DNA from: Adiantum capillus-veneris
Taxonomy: Eukaryota; Streptophyta; Polypodiopsida; Polypodiales; Pteridaceae
Reading direction: 5' to 3'
Length of the DNA: 64,000 nt
Assembly: GCA_014529385.2 (NCBI GenBank)
Contig: CM043964.1
Location: forward strand, 2,401,497-2,465,496
The notes under the pieces were generated by a model. That model was given only the letters and a program-made list of their open reading frames with translations, made no database searches and was not told the origin of the DNA. Positions 11,074 through 23,879 of this stretch are shown in pieces (position 1 is the stretch's first letter; the number at the start of each line of letters is the position of its first letter). The position numbers were made by a program, and so were the translations under genes.

Positions 11074-13656
11074 TGATAGCCGTTTTTCGGCTTTCCATAA
11101 TTTCCATAGTAAGCTACCTCACCCTATCAAATCACTCAAACATTTTGGTTATCCCTACCATTTCACTGTATATAGGCGTGTGTGAGTTAGGGGACTTTCC
11201 CTATATTTTCTTAAAAACCCTTAATTAGCTAGTCACTGGGCTAGTTGAGCCAAAAAAAAATATTTAAAAAAATATTATAAGTATATTATGTCCCATTTGT
11301 GTGTAAATATTTCATTTTATATAGGGCCTAAATAAAAGGATTTTTCATAATTATTTTGGTATTTATTTAAATATTTCTACCTATGGTGTGTTATTTATGC
11401 TATGTACATTGACTCACCATTACCATATTTTTTCTTACCATTTTGCATACTCTTTATTCCATATAAAAATAATTTCATGCAAGCTTCTCTTATTTTTGGT
11501 GTAACTCCATACCAACAAAAATCCAAAAAAACTAGTTTTATTTATGTGTATATTTTTTCACTATTGTGATTTTTCCTTCCTACATCTATTCTCTTTTACT
11601 CTCATAAAATAGAACACCAAAAATATTCATCTTTTTATGGTAGATTTATAATGAGAGAGATTTATTTTGACCCCTTTATATTTTTTCCACCTATATTATT
11701 TATATTTGACATGTACATATTTTTTCAGACCCCTCAATATTTGATTTTCTTAGTTGTACTATTCACTTATATTATGATCTCAACAATATCTTCAATTATA
11801 GACCTACCAAATAAGGTCAAGGGTATGTGGCATGCATGCATGCACCATGGGGAGCTCACTCTTGGAGGTATTCAAAAGAATCATCCAAAGAAGGACCTCA
11901 CAAGGACCTTGTGTAGTGGAAAAAACAATCGGTTTTGTTGAATTTTTAAAGATCACATGCTCCCCGAATTTGAAAAGGTGATACAAACAAAAGTTGTAGC
12001 TCGTGAGCTGAACTTTCACCTCAAATGTTTTCATATTTTTTTGATCTACGAGCTGTGAGCTATGATTTTATTGGTGGACCCCAGTTTGCCTATGCTATGC
12101 AGCCACACTCCCTCTTTCACTTTATCATTTTCCTCTTTCACACACACTTCTCCCTCTCCTTCCCACTCCCAAACCTGCAACTCCCATGTCCTAATTCACC
12201 CTCTTCACCATTGCCACATCTCTCACATTTCCATAGCCTTCATCCTCCATTTCTACACCCTATGTGCCCCCCGTTCTCTCTACATATATGTCCATATTAC
12301 CATACTCTCTTCAGCTTTGTAAAGAACTTCAAAAAATTAGTAAAACTCCAAAGATAACCTCTGCAAATGAAGGCTTTTATCATGAATTTTCCAAGGTTTT
12401 AAATAACATAGCTTCATCGACACGCCATGCTGACTGCTTCTTCTACCGGTGTTGTAAAGAGGTGAATGTCAACTTCTCCAAGCTTCAACCTTGCTTTACA
12501 AGCTTATCCCTTCTCTAACTTTTCTCATCATATATCTCACCGTTTGGTGAATGATTTTGTAAATATTTTTTAGTGATAATTACTAACTACTAACCACTAA
12601 CCTTATTGTAAAATGCACCCTCTACTAGAGTAGGCACTCCCAAATTATTCACTCAATCTTCTCTTCTTTCATCCTCAATAATTCTCTTTCCTTCAGCCCA
12701 CATCCATGTGACTCAAAGGACAAGAGAGAACCACCCTCATTAAAAATAAATAAAAATATTCATAATCTTTTATTCCTTCAAATAAACTTGATTAGGCCTA
12801 ATCCTAATCGGGGCTTCTAAAACCTATAAATAGAGCCCTTCTCTCCCTTGTAAATCATCACATGATCACACTACACCACACCATTCTCAACACATAACAC
12901 ACCACTCTTCAAGCCTAGTTGTGTAGAGTGTGTGCATTGTGAGTGCTCTATTCCATCACTACACATAGGTGCATGGAGATGTTTGAAGTTAGTTATGCCA
13001 TCTAGAGGAGTGGAGTGATACTATACTCTGCAATCACACTTGTAGCCTACTCTTGTCCATAAAGAAGATTCATAGTTTTGGGTGCAATTGTATGCTGCAA
13101 CTACGACTCTTCTCTCCAAATTGACTTGATAAGTTGGCTCATCAGGTGGTTGAAGGTATATTGTCCTTGAAGTTTGTTGTGCCATTTCATGCTTGGTGGT
13201 TTGAGGGCTTGTTGAATTGTTTGCCTAAAAGGTCAATTGTAAGAGGGTGCTCGGTGAGAGGGCTCCCGTGACCCTAAGACAATTTGTGTATTGGCAACAA
13301 GGTCAAGTTTTGTGTTGTCTCTCTATCAAGCTTTGCGTGCATCTAGTCTTTAGGGCTACGACTGAGTTGCTCAAGTTGATTTGTGCTCTTTACCTCTCTC
13401 TGGCGTGGTGAATGTTTGTGTTTGGTGTGTGTGGCTATCTCGCATTCCTCTCTCTTTGTGCGTTTGAGTACAAAGAGATATCACGTGCGTCCTAGTTCGC
13501 ATCTACAACTAGGTGGTTCCCCTTTTCTTGTTTGGTTTCTGGCTGTGGGTTGTTGTTGTCTCTGATTGTGCTTGCCCCAGCCCCAATTGAGCAGCACGGG
13601 AGCCTCGAAGGGTGTTTAAAGGCCGCTCTTCTTGTTGCCCGCCCCGGACCGCCTCA
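11074..13656 (+). repeat. Gag-only element LTR1 (2,583 bp)
   Basis: TG...CA ends. It contains a TATA box at 12825-12833 and no coding sequence; several apparent ORFs inside it recur in all three LTRs only because the DNA is nearly identical. It differs from LTR2 by scattered substitutions and small indels. Confidence 0.93.
12825..12833 (+). promoter_or_regulatory. TATA box of LTR1 (copies at 17957-17965 and 23041-23049)
   Basis: TATAAATAG within 'aacctataaatagagccc', conserved in all three LTRs. It is followed by a pyrimidine-rich 'cttctctcccttg', as expected for the U3/R junction of a plant LTR promoter. Confidence 0.75.
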
Positions 13657-13675
13657 AATTGGTGCCCCCACTGAG
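13657..13675 (+). promoter_or_regulatory. Putative primer binding site after LTR1
   Basis: 'aattggtgcccccactgag' directly follows the LTR, and the same sequence follows LTR2 at 18789. TTGGTGCC resembles PBS starts, but I cannot assign the tRNA. Confidence 0.5.
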
Positions 13676-13914
13676 GAATGACTTTGTGCTTATTATTGTT
13701 GTATTGCATGAATGCTTGAATTTTAGCATAATCAAGTAGTAGATTATATAAATAATGAAAGCTTGTATGACCAAGTTTAATTTCAAGGCAACAAAATTGA
13801 TCTAGAATATGGTTTGGATTAGTATAACATAAGAAAGGAAAAAAACATTTTCACATAAGAATCTAGAATTCATGTTGAAAGACCTTTCAAAACATTGTGT
13901 AGTTAGTTGATGTC

Positions 13915-16119
13915 ATGAGAGGAAATGATTGTTTGGAACTAATCTTTGTGTGGTTTTATCATTCAAAGACTATGACACGCTATACCTTTGATGATATCCC
14001 AATCTTCTTCGGAAATCTAGAAGAGGATGTTGATGATTTTCTTGCTGATTTTAAAATGGTTTGTCGTATCCTTGGTAAAAGGGATGACATTGAAAAAGGA
14101 GATTTTCTATTGCTATGCCTTAGACGCAACGCTGAGAAATGGTTTTGGAGTATGTCTTCTCAGATTGAAGATGGGTATACCCAAATTTCCAAAGCTTTGA
14201 AGACCACATTCTCTAAATTTCCAACAAGAGAGATAGCATGGGCTTCATTAGGGAGACTTCAACAACATGGTAAAGACTACTATGCTTATGAGGAATTTTT
14301 TTCTCGTAAATGGGGAGTATGTGGGTTTAGTTCTACATTTCCAGATTATGTAAAAATGGAGCAATTTATTTCGGGTTTGTCTCCTTTCTTAAAGACTAAG
14401 GTTACTTGTAGTGGACCCTCTACCTTTGAAGAAGCGGTCACTATCGCCCGAAGGAAGTTTCACAAGTACTTCTACATCAAAAATGGTTTCCATCATGCTG
14501 GAAGAACCAACCATCATGAAAGTTTTTCTATCAAGGAGTCATCTCCTTTGCCATACTTGTCTCCTTCTACTCCGACAAATGTTGAAGAAGTTACTTACAT
14601 GCCAACTAATTATTCAAGTGCTAAAGTGTGTGGCCAAGATTCAAATGTGGAATCTCTTTCTTCTACCTTTATCACAAGCATGCAAAAATCGACACAAGAT
14701 ATCTCAAATGGCATTGATGATTCAATAATGGATACATCCAACCTTTTGGCAGAGGATCAATTTCTAGTCCGAGCAGACGAAGCTTTTGTGCAACATGACT
14801 CTATGGAGAATGAAGACCTTGAAGGTAACCTTGATCTTATGGAATGTTCTGAGAGTGTATCTTGTCTAAAAGAAGAGAGTGAAGAAGAAGATTAAATCAT
14901 AGGTGGGGAGATCATAGACCACATTGATCATAAAGAGATGATTGTGTTCATGGAATGCCAACTCCAAAACAAAGTAGAAGAGTGTGAGTTGAATCCATGT
15001 GAGGATAATCTTCAAGAAGTGTTTGAGGATGTTGAAAATCATTGGTATGACCCATGTATATTAAGCATGCAGGACCCTATCATGCAAGAAGCTAAAGTTT
15101 TCACAAAATCAGACAGTAATCCATCAACCTTTGAGGTGGTACAATGTGAGGAGTTACAACCTTGCCAAAGGGGGGGCTTAGAAGGGGATGAAGAACATGG
15201 GAGAGTAGTAAAAAATAAAATCATAAAAGGAAACTGTCAGAAGGGTATCATTCTCTCTAATGGTGTTTTGGTGGGTGACTCTTCATTCATGGGACAATCT
15301 CTTAGCAAGAAAATCCAATCTTTTGAATCCCCAATCATCTTCACATTGGGTTTCACCTCTTCAAAGTCAACTTCTCCTGTCTTCACATATACCTTTCATC
15401 GGGGGCACCATACCTTCTTAAGTGGAAGAGGACATGAATACTTGGTGATGAACGGATGTTTCCAAACCTTCTTCATTTGGTTCTTTGGTGTATGGAGGTT
15501 GCACATTGTGATGCTTCTGGTCTTCATCATAGATGAAAAACTTGTTGATTGGTACATGTGGATATTTCATAAATCAATACCAAAATCTATTCTCGTCCAA
15601 TGTGTTGGAAGCAATAGAAACCTTCGGCTATTATCTACTTATGTGGTAAACCATTTGCAATATCTTCCAAAAGCAGCTGGAAGCATGGATCAAGCTTTCA
15701 TAAATCATGAAGATCATAGAAATTTTGACTTTATGAGCCTACCCAGGTTGAATGAAATTTATGAGCTACAGTTCAAGAATTTGCTCATACAAGCTCTTGA
15801 AGATCGTAGAAGATACATCAACTTTACACAGGAGGAAGAGCAACCAATCTTTTATATTACATTCATAGTGATAGATGCAATGATGGACAACAATAAAATC
15901 TACAAGTTTCTTCAACCAAAATCAGTAAGTGATTCCATACTATACATCTCTCTTTGGGAAAGATATTTCAAGATTTTTGATCCTGGGGGGGTGCTTATGG
16001 AAACTTTCTCAATGGAGGAGGTTTACTCCGTCACTTCATTACATCCTGCTATTGGCTCTAGGAACCTTCCATATCACACAAGGTTTCTTAATCATACAAC
16101 AAAGGTTCTTCAAAGATGA
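13915..16119 (+). pseudogene. Gag-like ORF, internal copy 1 (single stop at 14893)
   Basis: MTRYTFDDIPIFFGNLEEDV starts a retrotransposon gag domain. Key segments are LRRNAEKWFWSM and TTFSKFPTREIAWASLGRLQ, followed by MEQFISGL. The same frame runs 735 codons to 16119, interrupted once by TAA at 14893-14895, where copy 2 has GAA. The second half (from about 15240) is a conserved domain I do not recognise, with a hydrophobic run around 'FFGVWRLHIVMLLVFII'. No nucleocapsid knuckle and no pol. ATG 13915 or 13972 could be the start. Gag-only elements depend on pol proteins of other elements. Confidence 0.85.
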
Positions 16120-16187
16120 GAGCAGACAACAGACAGACGTTACACAATCTACATGTATGATCGGATAAATGGTATATGAATGTACCA

Positions 16188-16207
16188 TTATCTAACGGGG
16201 GGGCTAA
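16188..16207 (+). promoter_or_regulatory. Polypurine tract before LTR2 (copy before LTR3 at 21322-21341)
   Basis: 'aacgggggggctaa' immediately precedes the TGATAGCC start of LTR2, and 'aaggggggggctaa' precedes LTR3. It is the expected plus-strand primer site. Confidence 0.75.
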
Positions 16208-18788
16208 TGATAGCCGTTTTTCGGCTTTCTATAATTGCCATAGTAAGCTACCTCACCCTATCAAATCACTCAAACATTTTGGTTATCCCTACCATTTCAC
16301 TGTACATAGGCGTGTAGGAGTTAGGGGATTTTCCCTATATTTTCTTAAAAACCCTTAATTAGCTAGTCACTGGGCTAGTTGAGCCAAAAAAAATAAAAAA
16401 TAAAAATTATAAGTATATTATGGCCCATTTGTGTGTAAATATTTCATTGTATATAGGGCCTAAAGAAAAGGATTTTTCATAATTATTTTGGTATTTATTT
16501 AAATATTTCTACCTATGGTGTGTTATTTATGCTATGTACATTGACTCACCATTACCATATTTTTTCTTACCATTTTGCATACTCTTTATTCCATATAAAA
16601 ATAATTTCATGCAAGCTTCTCTTATTTTTGGTGTAACTCCATCCCAACAAAAATCCAAAAAAACTAGTTTTATTTATGTGTATATTTTTTCACTATTGTG
16701 ATTTTTCCTTCCTACATCTATTCTCTTTTACTCTCATAAAATAGAACACCAAACATATTCATCTTTTTATGGTAGATTTATAATGAGAGAGATTTATTTT
16801 GATCCCTTTATATTTTTTCCACCTATATTATTTATATTTGACATGTACATATTTTTTTAGACCCCTCAATATTTGATTTTCTTAGTTGTACTATTCACTT
16901 ATATTATGATCTCAACAATATCTTCAATTATAGACCTACCAAATAAGGTCAAGGGTATGTGGCATGCATGCATGCACCATGGGGAGCTCACTCTTGGAGA
17001 TATTCAAAAGAATCATCCAAAGAAGGACCTCACAAGGACCTTGTGTAGTGGAAAAAACAATCGGTTTTGTTGAATTTTTAAAGATCACATGCTCCCCGAA
17101 TTTGAAAAGGTGATACAAACAAAAGTTGTAGCTCTTGACCTGAACTTTCACCTCAAATGTTTTCATATTTTTTTGATCTACGAGCTGTGAGCTATGATTT
17201 TATTGGTGGACCCCAGTTTGCCTATGCTATGCAGCCACACTCCCTCTTTCACTTTATCATTTTCCTCTTTCACACAAACTTCTCCCTCTCCTTCCCACTC
17301 CCAAACCTGCAACTCCCATGTCCTAATTCACCCTCTTCACCATTGCCACATCTCTCACATTTCCATAGCCTTCATCCTCCATTTCTACACCCTATGTGCC
17401 CCCCGTTCTCTCTACATATATGTCCATATTACCATACTCTCTTCAGCTTTGTAAAGAACTTCAAAAAATCAGCAAAAATCCAAAGATAACCTCTGCAAAT
17501 GAAGGCTTTTATCATGAATTTTCCAAGGTTTTAAATAACATAGCTTCATCGACACGCCATGCTAGCTGCTTCTTCTACCGGTGTTGTAAAGAGGTGAATG
17601 TCAACTTCTCCAAGCTTCAACCTTGCTTTACAAGCTTATCCCTTCTCTAACTTTTCTCATCATATATCTCACCGTTTGGTGAATGATTTTGTAAATATTT
17701 TTTAGTGATAATTACTAACTACTAACCACTAACCTTATTGTAAAATGCACCCTCTACTAGAGTAGGCACTCCCAAATTATTCACTCAATCTTCTCTTCTT
17801 TCATCCTCAATAATTCTCTTTCCTTCAGCCCACATCCATGTGACTCAAAGGACAAGAGATAACCACCCTCATTAAAAATAAAAAAAAATATTCATAATCT
17901 TTTATTCCTTCAAATAAACTTGATTAGGCCTAATCCTAATCGGGGCTTCTAAAACCTATAAATAGAGCCCTTCTCTCCCTTGTAAATAATCACATGATCA
18001 CACTACACCACACCATTCTCAACACATAACACATCACACTTCAAGCCTAGTTGTGTAGAGTGTGTGCATTGTGAGTGCTCTATTCCATCACTACACATAG
18101 GTGCATGGAGAAGTTTGAAGCTAGTTATGCCATCTAGAGGAGTGGAGTGATACTATACTCTGCAATCACACTTGTAGCCTACTCTTGTCCATAAATAAGA
18201 TTCATAGTTTTGGGTGCAATTGTATGCTGCAACTACGACTCTTCTCTCCAAATTGACTTGATAAGTTGGCTCATCAGGTGGTTGAAGGTATATTGTCCTT
18301 GAAGTTTGTTGTGCCATTTCATGCTTGGTGGTTTGAGGGCTTGTTGAATTGTTTGCCTAAAAGGTCAATTGTAAGAGGGTGCTCGGTGAGAGGGCTCCCG
18401 TGACCCTAAGACAATTTGTGTATTGGCAACAAGGTCAAGTTTTGTGTTGTCTCTCTATCAAGCTTTGCGTGCATCTAGTCTTTAGGGCTACGACTGAGTT
18501 GCTCAAGTTGATTTGTGCTCTTTACCTCTCTCTGGTGTGGTGAATGTTTGTGTTTGGTGTGTGTGGCTATCTCGCATTCCTCTCTCTTTGTGGGTTTGAG
18601 TACAAGGAGATATCACGTGCGTCCTAGTTCGCATCTACAACTAGGTGGTGCCCCTTTTCTTGTTTGGTTTCTGGCTGTGGGTTGTTGTTGTCTCTGATTG
18701 TGCTTGCCCCAGCCCCAATTGAGCAGCACGGGAGCCTCGAAGGGTGTTTAAAGGCCGCTCTTCTTGTTGCCCACCCCGGACCGCCTCA
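16208..18788 (+). repeat. Gag-only element LTR2 (2,581 bp), shared by both units
   Basis: Same ends and TATA box as LTR1. It acts as the 3' LTR of unit 1 and the 5' LTR of unit 2. Confidence 0.93.
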
Positions 18789-19046
18789 AATTGGTGCCCC
18801 CACTGAGGAATGACTTTGTGCTTATTATTGTTGTATTGCATGAATGCTTGAATTTTAGCATAATCAAGTAGTAGATTATATAAATCATGAAACCTTGTAT
18901 GACCAAGTTTAATTTCAACGCAACAAAATTGATCTAGAATATGGTTTGGATTAGTATAACATAAGAAAGGAAAAAAACATTTTCACATAAGAATCTAGAA
19001 TTCATGTTGAAAGACCTTTCAAAACTTTGTGTAGTTAGTTGATGTC

Positions 19047-21302
19047 ATGAGAGGAAATGATTGTTTGGAACTAGTCTTTGTGTGGTTTTATCATTCAGAG
19101 ACTATGACACGCTATACCTTTGATGATATCCCAATCTTCTTCAGAAATCTAGAAGAAGATGTTGATGATTTTCTTGCTGATTTTAAAATGGTTTGTCGTA
19201 TCCTTGGTAAAAGAGATGACATTGAAAAAGGAGATTTTCTATTGCTATGCCTTAGACGCAACGCTGAGAAATGGTTTTGGAGTATGTCTTCTCAGATTGA
19301 AGATGGGTATACCCAAATTTCCAAAGCTTTGAAGACCACATTCTCTAAATTTCCAACAAGAGAGACAGCATGGGCTTCATTAGGGAGACTTCAACAACAT
19401 GGTAAAGACTACTATGCTTATGAGGAATTTTTTTCTCCTAAATGGGGAGTATGTGGGTTTAGTTCTACATTTCCAGATTATGTAAAAATGGAGCAATTTA
19501 TTTCGGGTTTGTCTCATTTCCTAAAGACTAAGGTTACTTGTAGTGGACCCTCTACCTTTGAAGAAGCGGTCACTATCGCCCGAAGGAAGTTTCACAAGTA
19601 CTTCTACATCAAAAATGGTTTCCATCATGCTGGAAGAACCAACCATCATGAAAGTTTTTCTATCAAGGAGTCATCTCCTTTGCCATACTTGTCTCCTTCT
19701 ACTCCGACAAATGTTGAAGAAGTTACTTACATGCCAACTAATTATTCAAGTGCTAAAGTGTGTGGCCAAGATTCAAATGTGGAATCTCTTTCTTCTACCT
19801 TTATCACAAGCATGAAAAAATCGACACAAGATATCTCAAATGGCATTAATGATTCAATAATGGATACCTCCAACCTTTTGGCGGAGGATCAATTTCTAGT
19901 CCGAGCAGACGAAGCTTTTGTGCAACATGACTCTATGGAGAATAAAGACCTTGAAGGTAACCTTGATCTTATGGAATGTTCTGAGAGTGTATCTTGTCTA
20001 AAAGAAGAGAGTGAAGAAGAAGATGAAATCATAGGTGGGGAGATCATAGACCACATTGATCATAAAGAGATGATTGTGTTCATGGAATGCCAACTCCAAA
20101 ACAAAGTAGAAGAGTGTGAGTTGAATCCATGTGAGGATAATCTTCAAGAAGTGTTTGAGGATGTTGAAAATCATTGGTATGACCCATGTATATTAAACAT
20201 GGAGGACCCTATCATGCAAGAAGCCAAAGTTTTCACAAAATGAGACAGTAATCCATCAACCTTTGAGGTGGTACAATGTGAGGAGTTACAACCTTGCCAA
20301 AGGGGGGGCTTCGAAGGGGATGAAGAACATGGGAGAGTAGTAAAAAATAAAATCATAAAAGGAAACTGTCAGAAGGGTATCATTCTCTCTAATGGTGTTT
20401 TGGTGGGTGGCTCTTCATTCATGGGACAATCTCTTAGCAAGAAAATCCAAACTTTTGAAGCCCCAATCATCTTCACATTTGGTTTCACCTCTTCAAAGTC
20501 AACTTCTTCTGTCTTCACATATACCTTTCATCAGGGGCACCATACCTTCTTAAGTGGAAGAGGACATGAATACTTGGTGATGAACGGATGTTTCCAAACC
20601 TTCTTCATTTGGTTCTTTGGTGTATGGAGATTGCACATTGTGATGCTTCTGGTCTTCATCATAGATTAAAAACTTGTTGATTGCTACATGTGGATATTTC
20701 ATGAATCAATACCAAAATCTATTCTCTTCCAATGTGTTGGAAGCAATAGAAACCTTCGGCTATTATCTACTTATGTGGTAAACCATTTGCAATATCTTCC
20801 AAAAGCAGTTGGAAGCATGGATCAAGATTTCCTAAATCATGAAGATCATAGAAATTTTGACTTGATGAGCCTACCCAAGTTGAATGAAATTTATGAGCTA
20901 CAGTTCAAGAATTTGCTCATACAAGCTCTTGAAGATCGTAGAAGATACATCAACTTTACACAGGAGGAAGAGCAACCAATCTTTTATATCACATTCATAG
21001 TGATAGATGCAATGATGGACAACAATAAAATCTACAAGTTTCTTCAACCAAAATCAGTAAGTGATTCCATACTATACATCTCTCTTTGGGAAAGATATTT
21101 CAAGATTTTTGATCCTGGGGGGGTGCTTATGGAAACTTTCTCAATGAAGGAGATTTACTCCGTCACTTCATTACATCCTGCTATTGGCTCTGAGAACCTT
21201 CCATATCACACAAGGTTTCTTAATCATACAACAAAGGTTTTTCAAAGATTAGAGCAGACAAAGACAGACGTTACACAATCTACATGTTGCATGATCGGAT
21301 AA
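19047..21302 (+). pseudogene. Gag-like ORF, internal copy 2 (stops at 20241 and 20667)
   Basis: Nearly identical to copy 1 but with different lesions. It reads through the position of the copy-1 stop (GAAGAAGAAGATGAAATC) and instead has TGA at 20241-20243 (copy 1 has TCA) and TAA at 20667-20669 (copy 1 has GAA). The C-terminus extends past the copy-1 stop because TGA there is TTA here. The two units therefore decayed independently after the tandem formed, or came from different parents. Confidence 0.85.
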
Positions 21303-21341
21303 ATGGTAAATGAATGTACCATTATCTAAGGGGGGGGCTAA

Positions 21342-23875
21342 TGATAGCCGTTTTTCGGCTTTCTATAATTGCCATACTAAGCTACCTCACCCTATCAAAT
21401 CACTCAAACATTTTGGTTATCCCTACCATTTCACTGTACATAGGCGCGTATGAGTTAGGGGACTTTCCCTATATTTTCTTAAAAACCCTTAATTAGCTAG
21501 TCATTGGGCTAGTTGAGCTAAAAAAAATTTAAAAATAAAAATTATAAGTATATTATGGCCCATTTGTGTGTAAATATTTCATTGTATATAGGGCCTAAAT
21601 AAAAGGATTTTTCATAATTATTTTGGTATTTATTTAAATATTTCTACCTATGGTGTGTTATTTATGCTATGTACATTGACTCACCATTACCATATTTTTT
21701 CTTACCATTTTGCATACTCTTTATTCCATATAAACATAATTTCATGCAAGCTTCTCTTATTTTTGGTGTAACTCCATCCCAACAAAAATCCAAAAACACT
21801 AGTTTTATTTATGTGTATATTTTTTCACTATTGTGATTTTTCCTTCCTACATCTATTCTCTTTTACTCTCATAAAATAGAACACCAAAAATAGTCATCTT
21901 TTTATGGTATATTTATAATGAGAGAGATTTATTTTGACCCCTTTATATTTTTTCCGCCTATATTATTTATATTTGACATGTACATATTTTTTCACTTATA
22001 TTATGATCTCAACAATATCTTCAATTATAGACCTACCAAATAAGGTCAACGGTATGTGGCATGCATGCATGCACCATGGGGAGCTCACTCTTGGAGGTAT
22101 TCAAAAGAATCATCCAAAGAAGGACCTCACAAGGACCTTGTGTAGTGGAAAAAACAATCGGTTTTGTTGAATTTTTAAAGATCACATGCTCCCCGAATTT
22201 GAAAAGGTGATACAAACAAAAGTTGTAGCTCGTGAGCTGAACTTTCACCTCAAATGTTTTCATATTTTTTTGATTTACGAGCTGTGAGCTATGATTTTAT
22301 TGGTGGACCCCAGTTTGCCTATGCTATGCAGCCACACTCCCTCTTCCACTTTATCATTTTCCTCTTTCACACACACTTCTCCCTCTCCTTCCCACTCCCA
22401 AACCTGCAACTCCCATGTCCTAATTCAACCTCTTCACCATTGCCACATCTCTCACATTTCTATAGCCTTCATCCTCCATTTCTACACCCTATGTGCCCCC
22501 CTTTCTCTCTACATATATGTCCATATTACCATACTCTCTTCAGCTTTGTAAAGAACTTCAAAAAATCAGTAAAAATCCAAAGATAACTTCTGCAAATGAA
22601 GGCTTTTATCATGAATTTTCCAAGGTTTTAAATAACATAGCTTCATCGACACGCCATGCTGACTGTGCTGTAAAGAGGTGAATGTCAACTTCTCCAAGCT
22701 TCAACCTTGATTTACAAGCTTATCCCTTCTCTAACTTTTCTCATCATATATCTCACCGTTTGGTGAATGATTTTGTAAATATTTTTTAGTGATAATTACT
22801 AACTACTAACCACTAACCTTATTGTAAAATGAACCCTCTACTAGAGTAGGCACTCCCAAATTATTCACTCAATCCTCTCTCCTTTTATCCTCAATAATTC
22901 TGTTTCCTTCAGCCCACATCCATGTGACTCAAAGGACAAGAGAGAACCACCCTCATTAAAAATAAATAAAAATATTCATAATATTTTATTCCTTCAAATA
23001 AACTTGATTAGGCCTAATCCTAATCGGGGCTTCTAAAACCTATAAATAGAGCCCTTCTCTCCCTTGTAAATCATCACATGATCACACTACACCACACCAT
23101 TCTCAACACATAACACACCACTCTTCAAGCCTAGTTGTGTAGAGTGTGTGCATTGTGAGTGCTCTATTCCATCACTACACATAGGTGCATGGAGATGTTT
23201 GAAGTTAGTTATGCCATCTAGAGGAGTGGAGTGATACTATATTCTGCAATCACACTTGTAGCCTACTCTTGTCCATAAATAAGATTCATAGTTTTGGGTG
23301 CAATTGTATGCTGCAACTACGACTCTTCTCTCCAAATTGACTTGATAAGTTGGCTCATCAGGTGGTTGAAGGTATATTGTCCTTGAAGTTTGTTGTGCCA
23401 TTTCATGCTTGGTGGTTTGAGAGCTTGTTGAATTGTTTGCCTTAAAGGTCACTTGTAAGAGGGTGCTCGGTGTAAGAGAGGGCTCCCGTGACCCTAAGAT
23501 AATTTGTGTATTGGAAACAGGTCAAGTTTTGTGTTTTCTCTCTATCAAGCTTTGCGTGCATCTAATCTTTAGGGCTACGACTGAGTTGCTCAAGTTGATT
23601 TGTGCTCTTTACCTCTCTCTGGCGTGGTGAATGTTTGTGTTTGGTGTGTGTGGCTATCTTTCATTCCTCTCTCTTTGTGCGTTTGAGTACAAGGAGATAT
23701 CACGTGCGTCCTAGTTCGCATCTACAACTAGGTGGTGCCCCTTTCCTTGTTTGGTTTCTGGATATGGGTTGTTGTTGTCTCTGATTGTGCTTGCCCCAGC
23801 CCCAATTGAGCAGCACGGGAGCCTCGAAGGGTGTTTAGAGGCCGCTCTTCTTGTTGCCCGCCCCGGACCGCCTCA
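21342..23875 (+). repeat. Gag-only element LTR3 (2,534 bp)
   Basis: Aligns with LTR1 and LTR2 but lacks about 37 bp after 21990 (the 'cagacccctcaatatttg' block) and about a dozen bases near 22668. Ends CCGCCTCA at 23875, followed by the ATGG target copy. Confidence 0.93.
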
Positions 23876-23879
23876 ATGG

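Larger units (their letters stand above)
11074..23875 (+). mobile_element. Non-autonomous gag-only LTR element (TR-GAG-like), three LTRs and two internal regions in tandem
   Basis: LTR1 11074-13656, internal 1 13657-16207, LTR2 16208-18788, internal 2 18789-21341, LTR3 21342-23875. All LTRs start TGATAGCCG and end CCGCCTCA. The interrupted copia frame is restored by removing the block with one ATGG (11070-11073 and 23876-23879), so a 4-bp target duplication is supported by both sequence and frame (TAT GAT GGG TAT). There is no protease, RT, RNase H or integrase. The shared central LTR suggests unequal recombination between copies. Confidence 0.93.

Noticed and set aside
12025-12357. 110-codon ORF repeated at 17157 and 22254, and antisense partners at 11804, 16936 and 22033
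   Set aside because: They recur only because the three LTRs are nearly identical DNA; no codon-level conservation and no known domain.
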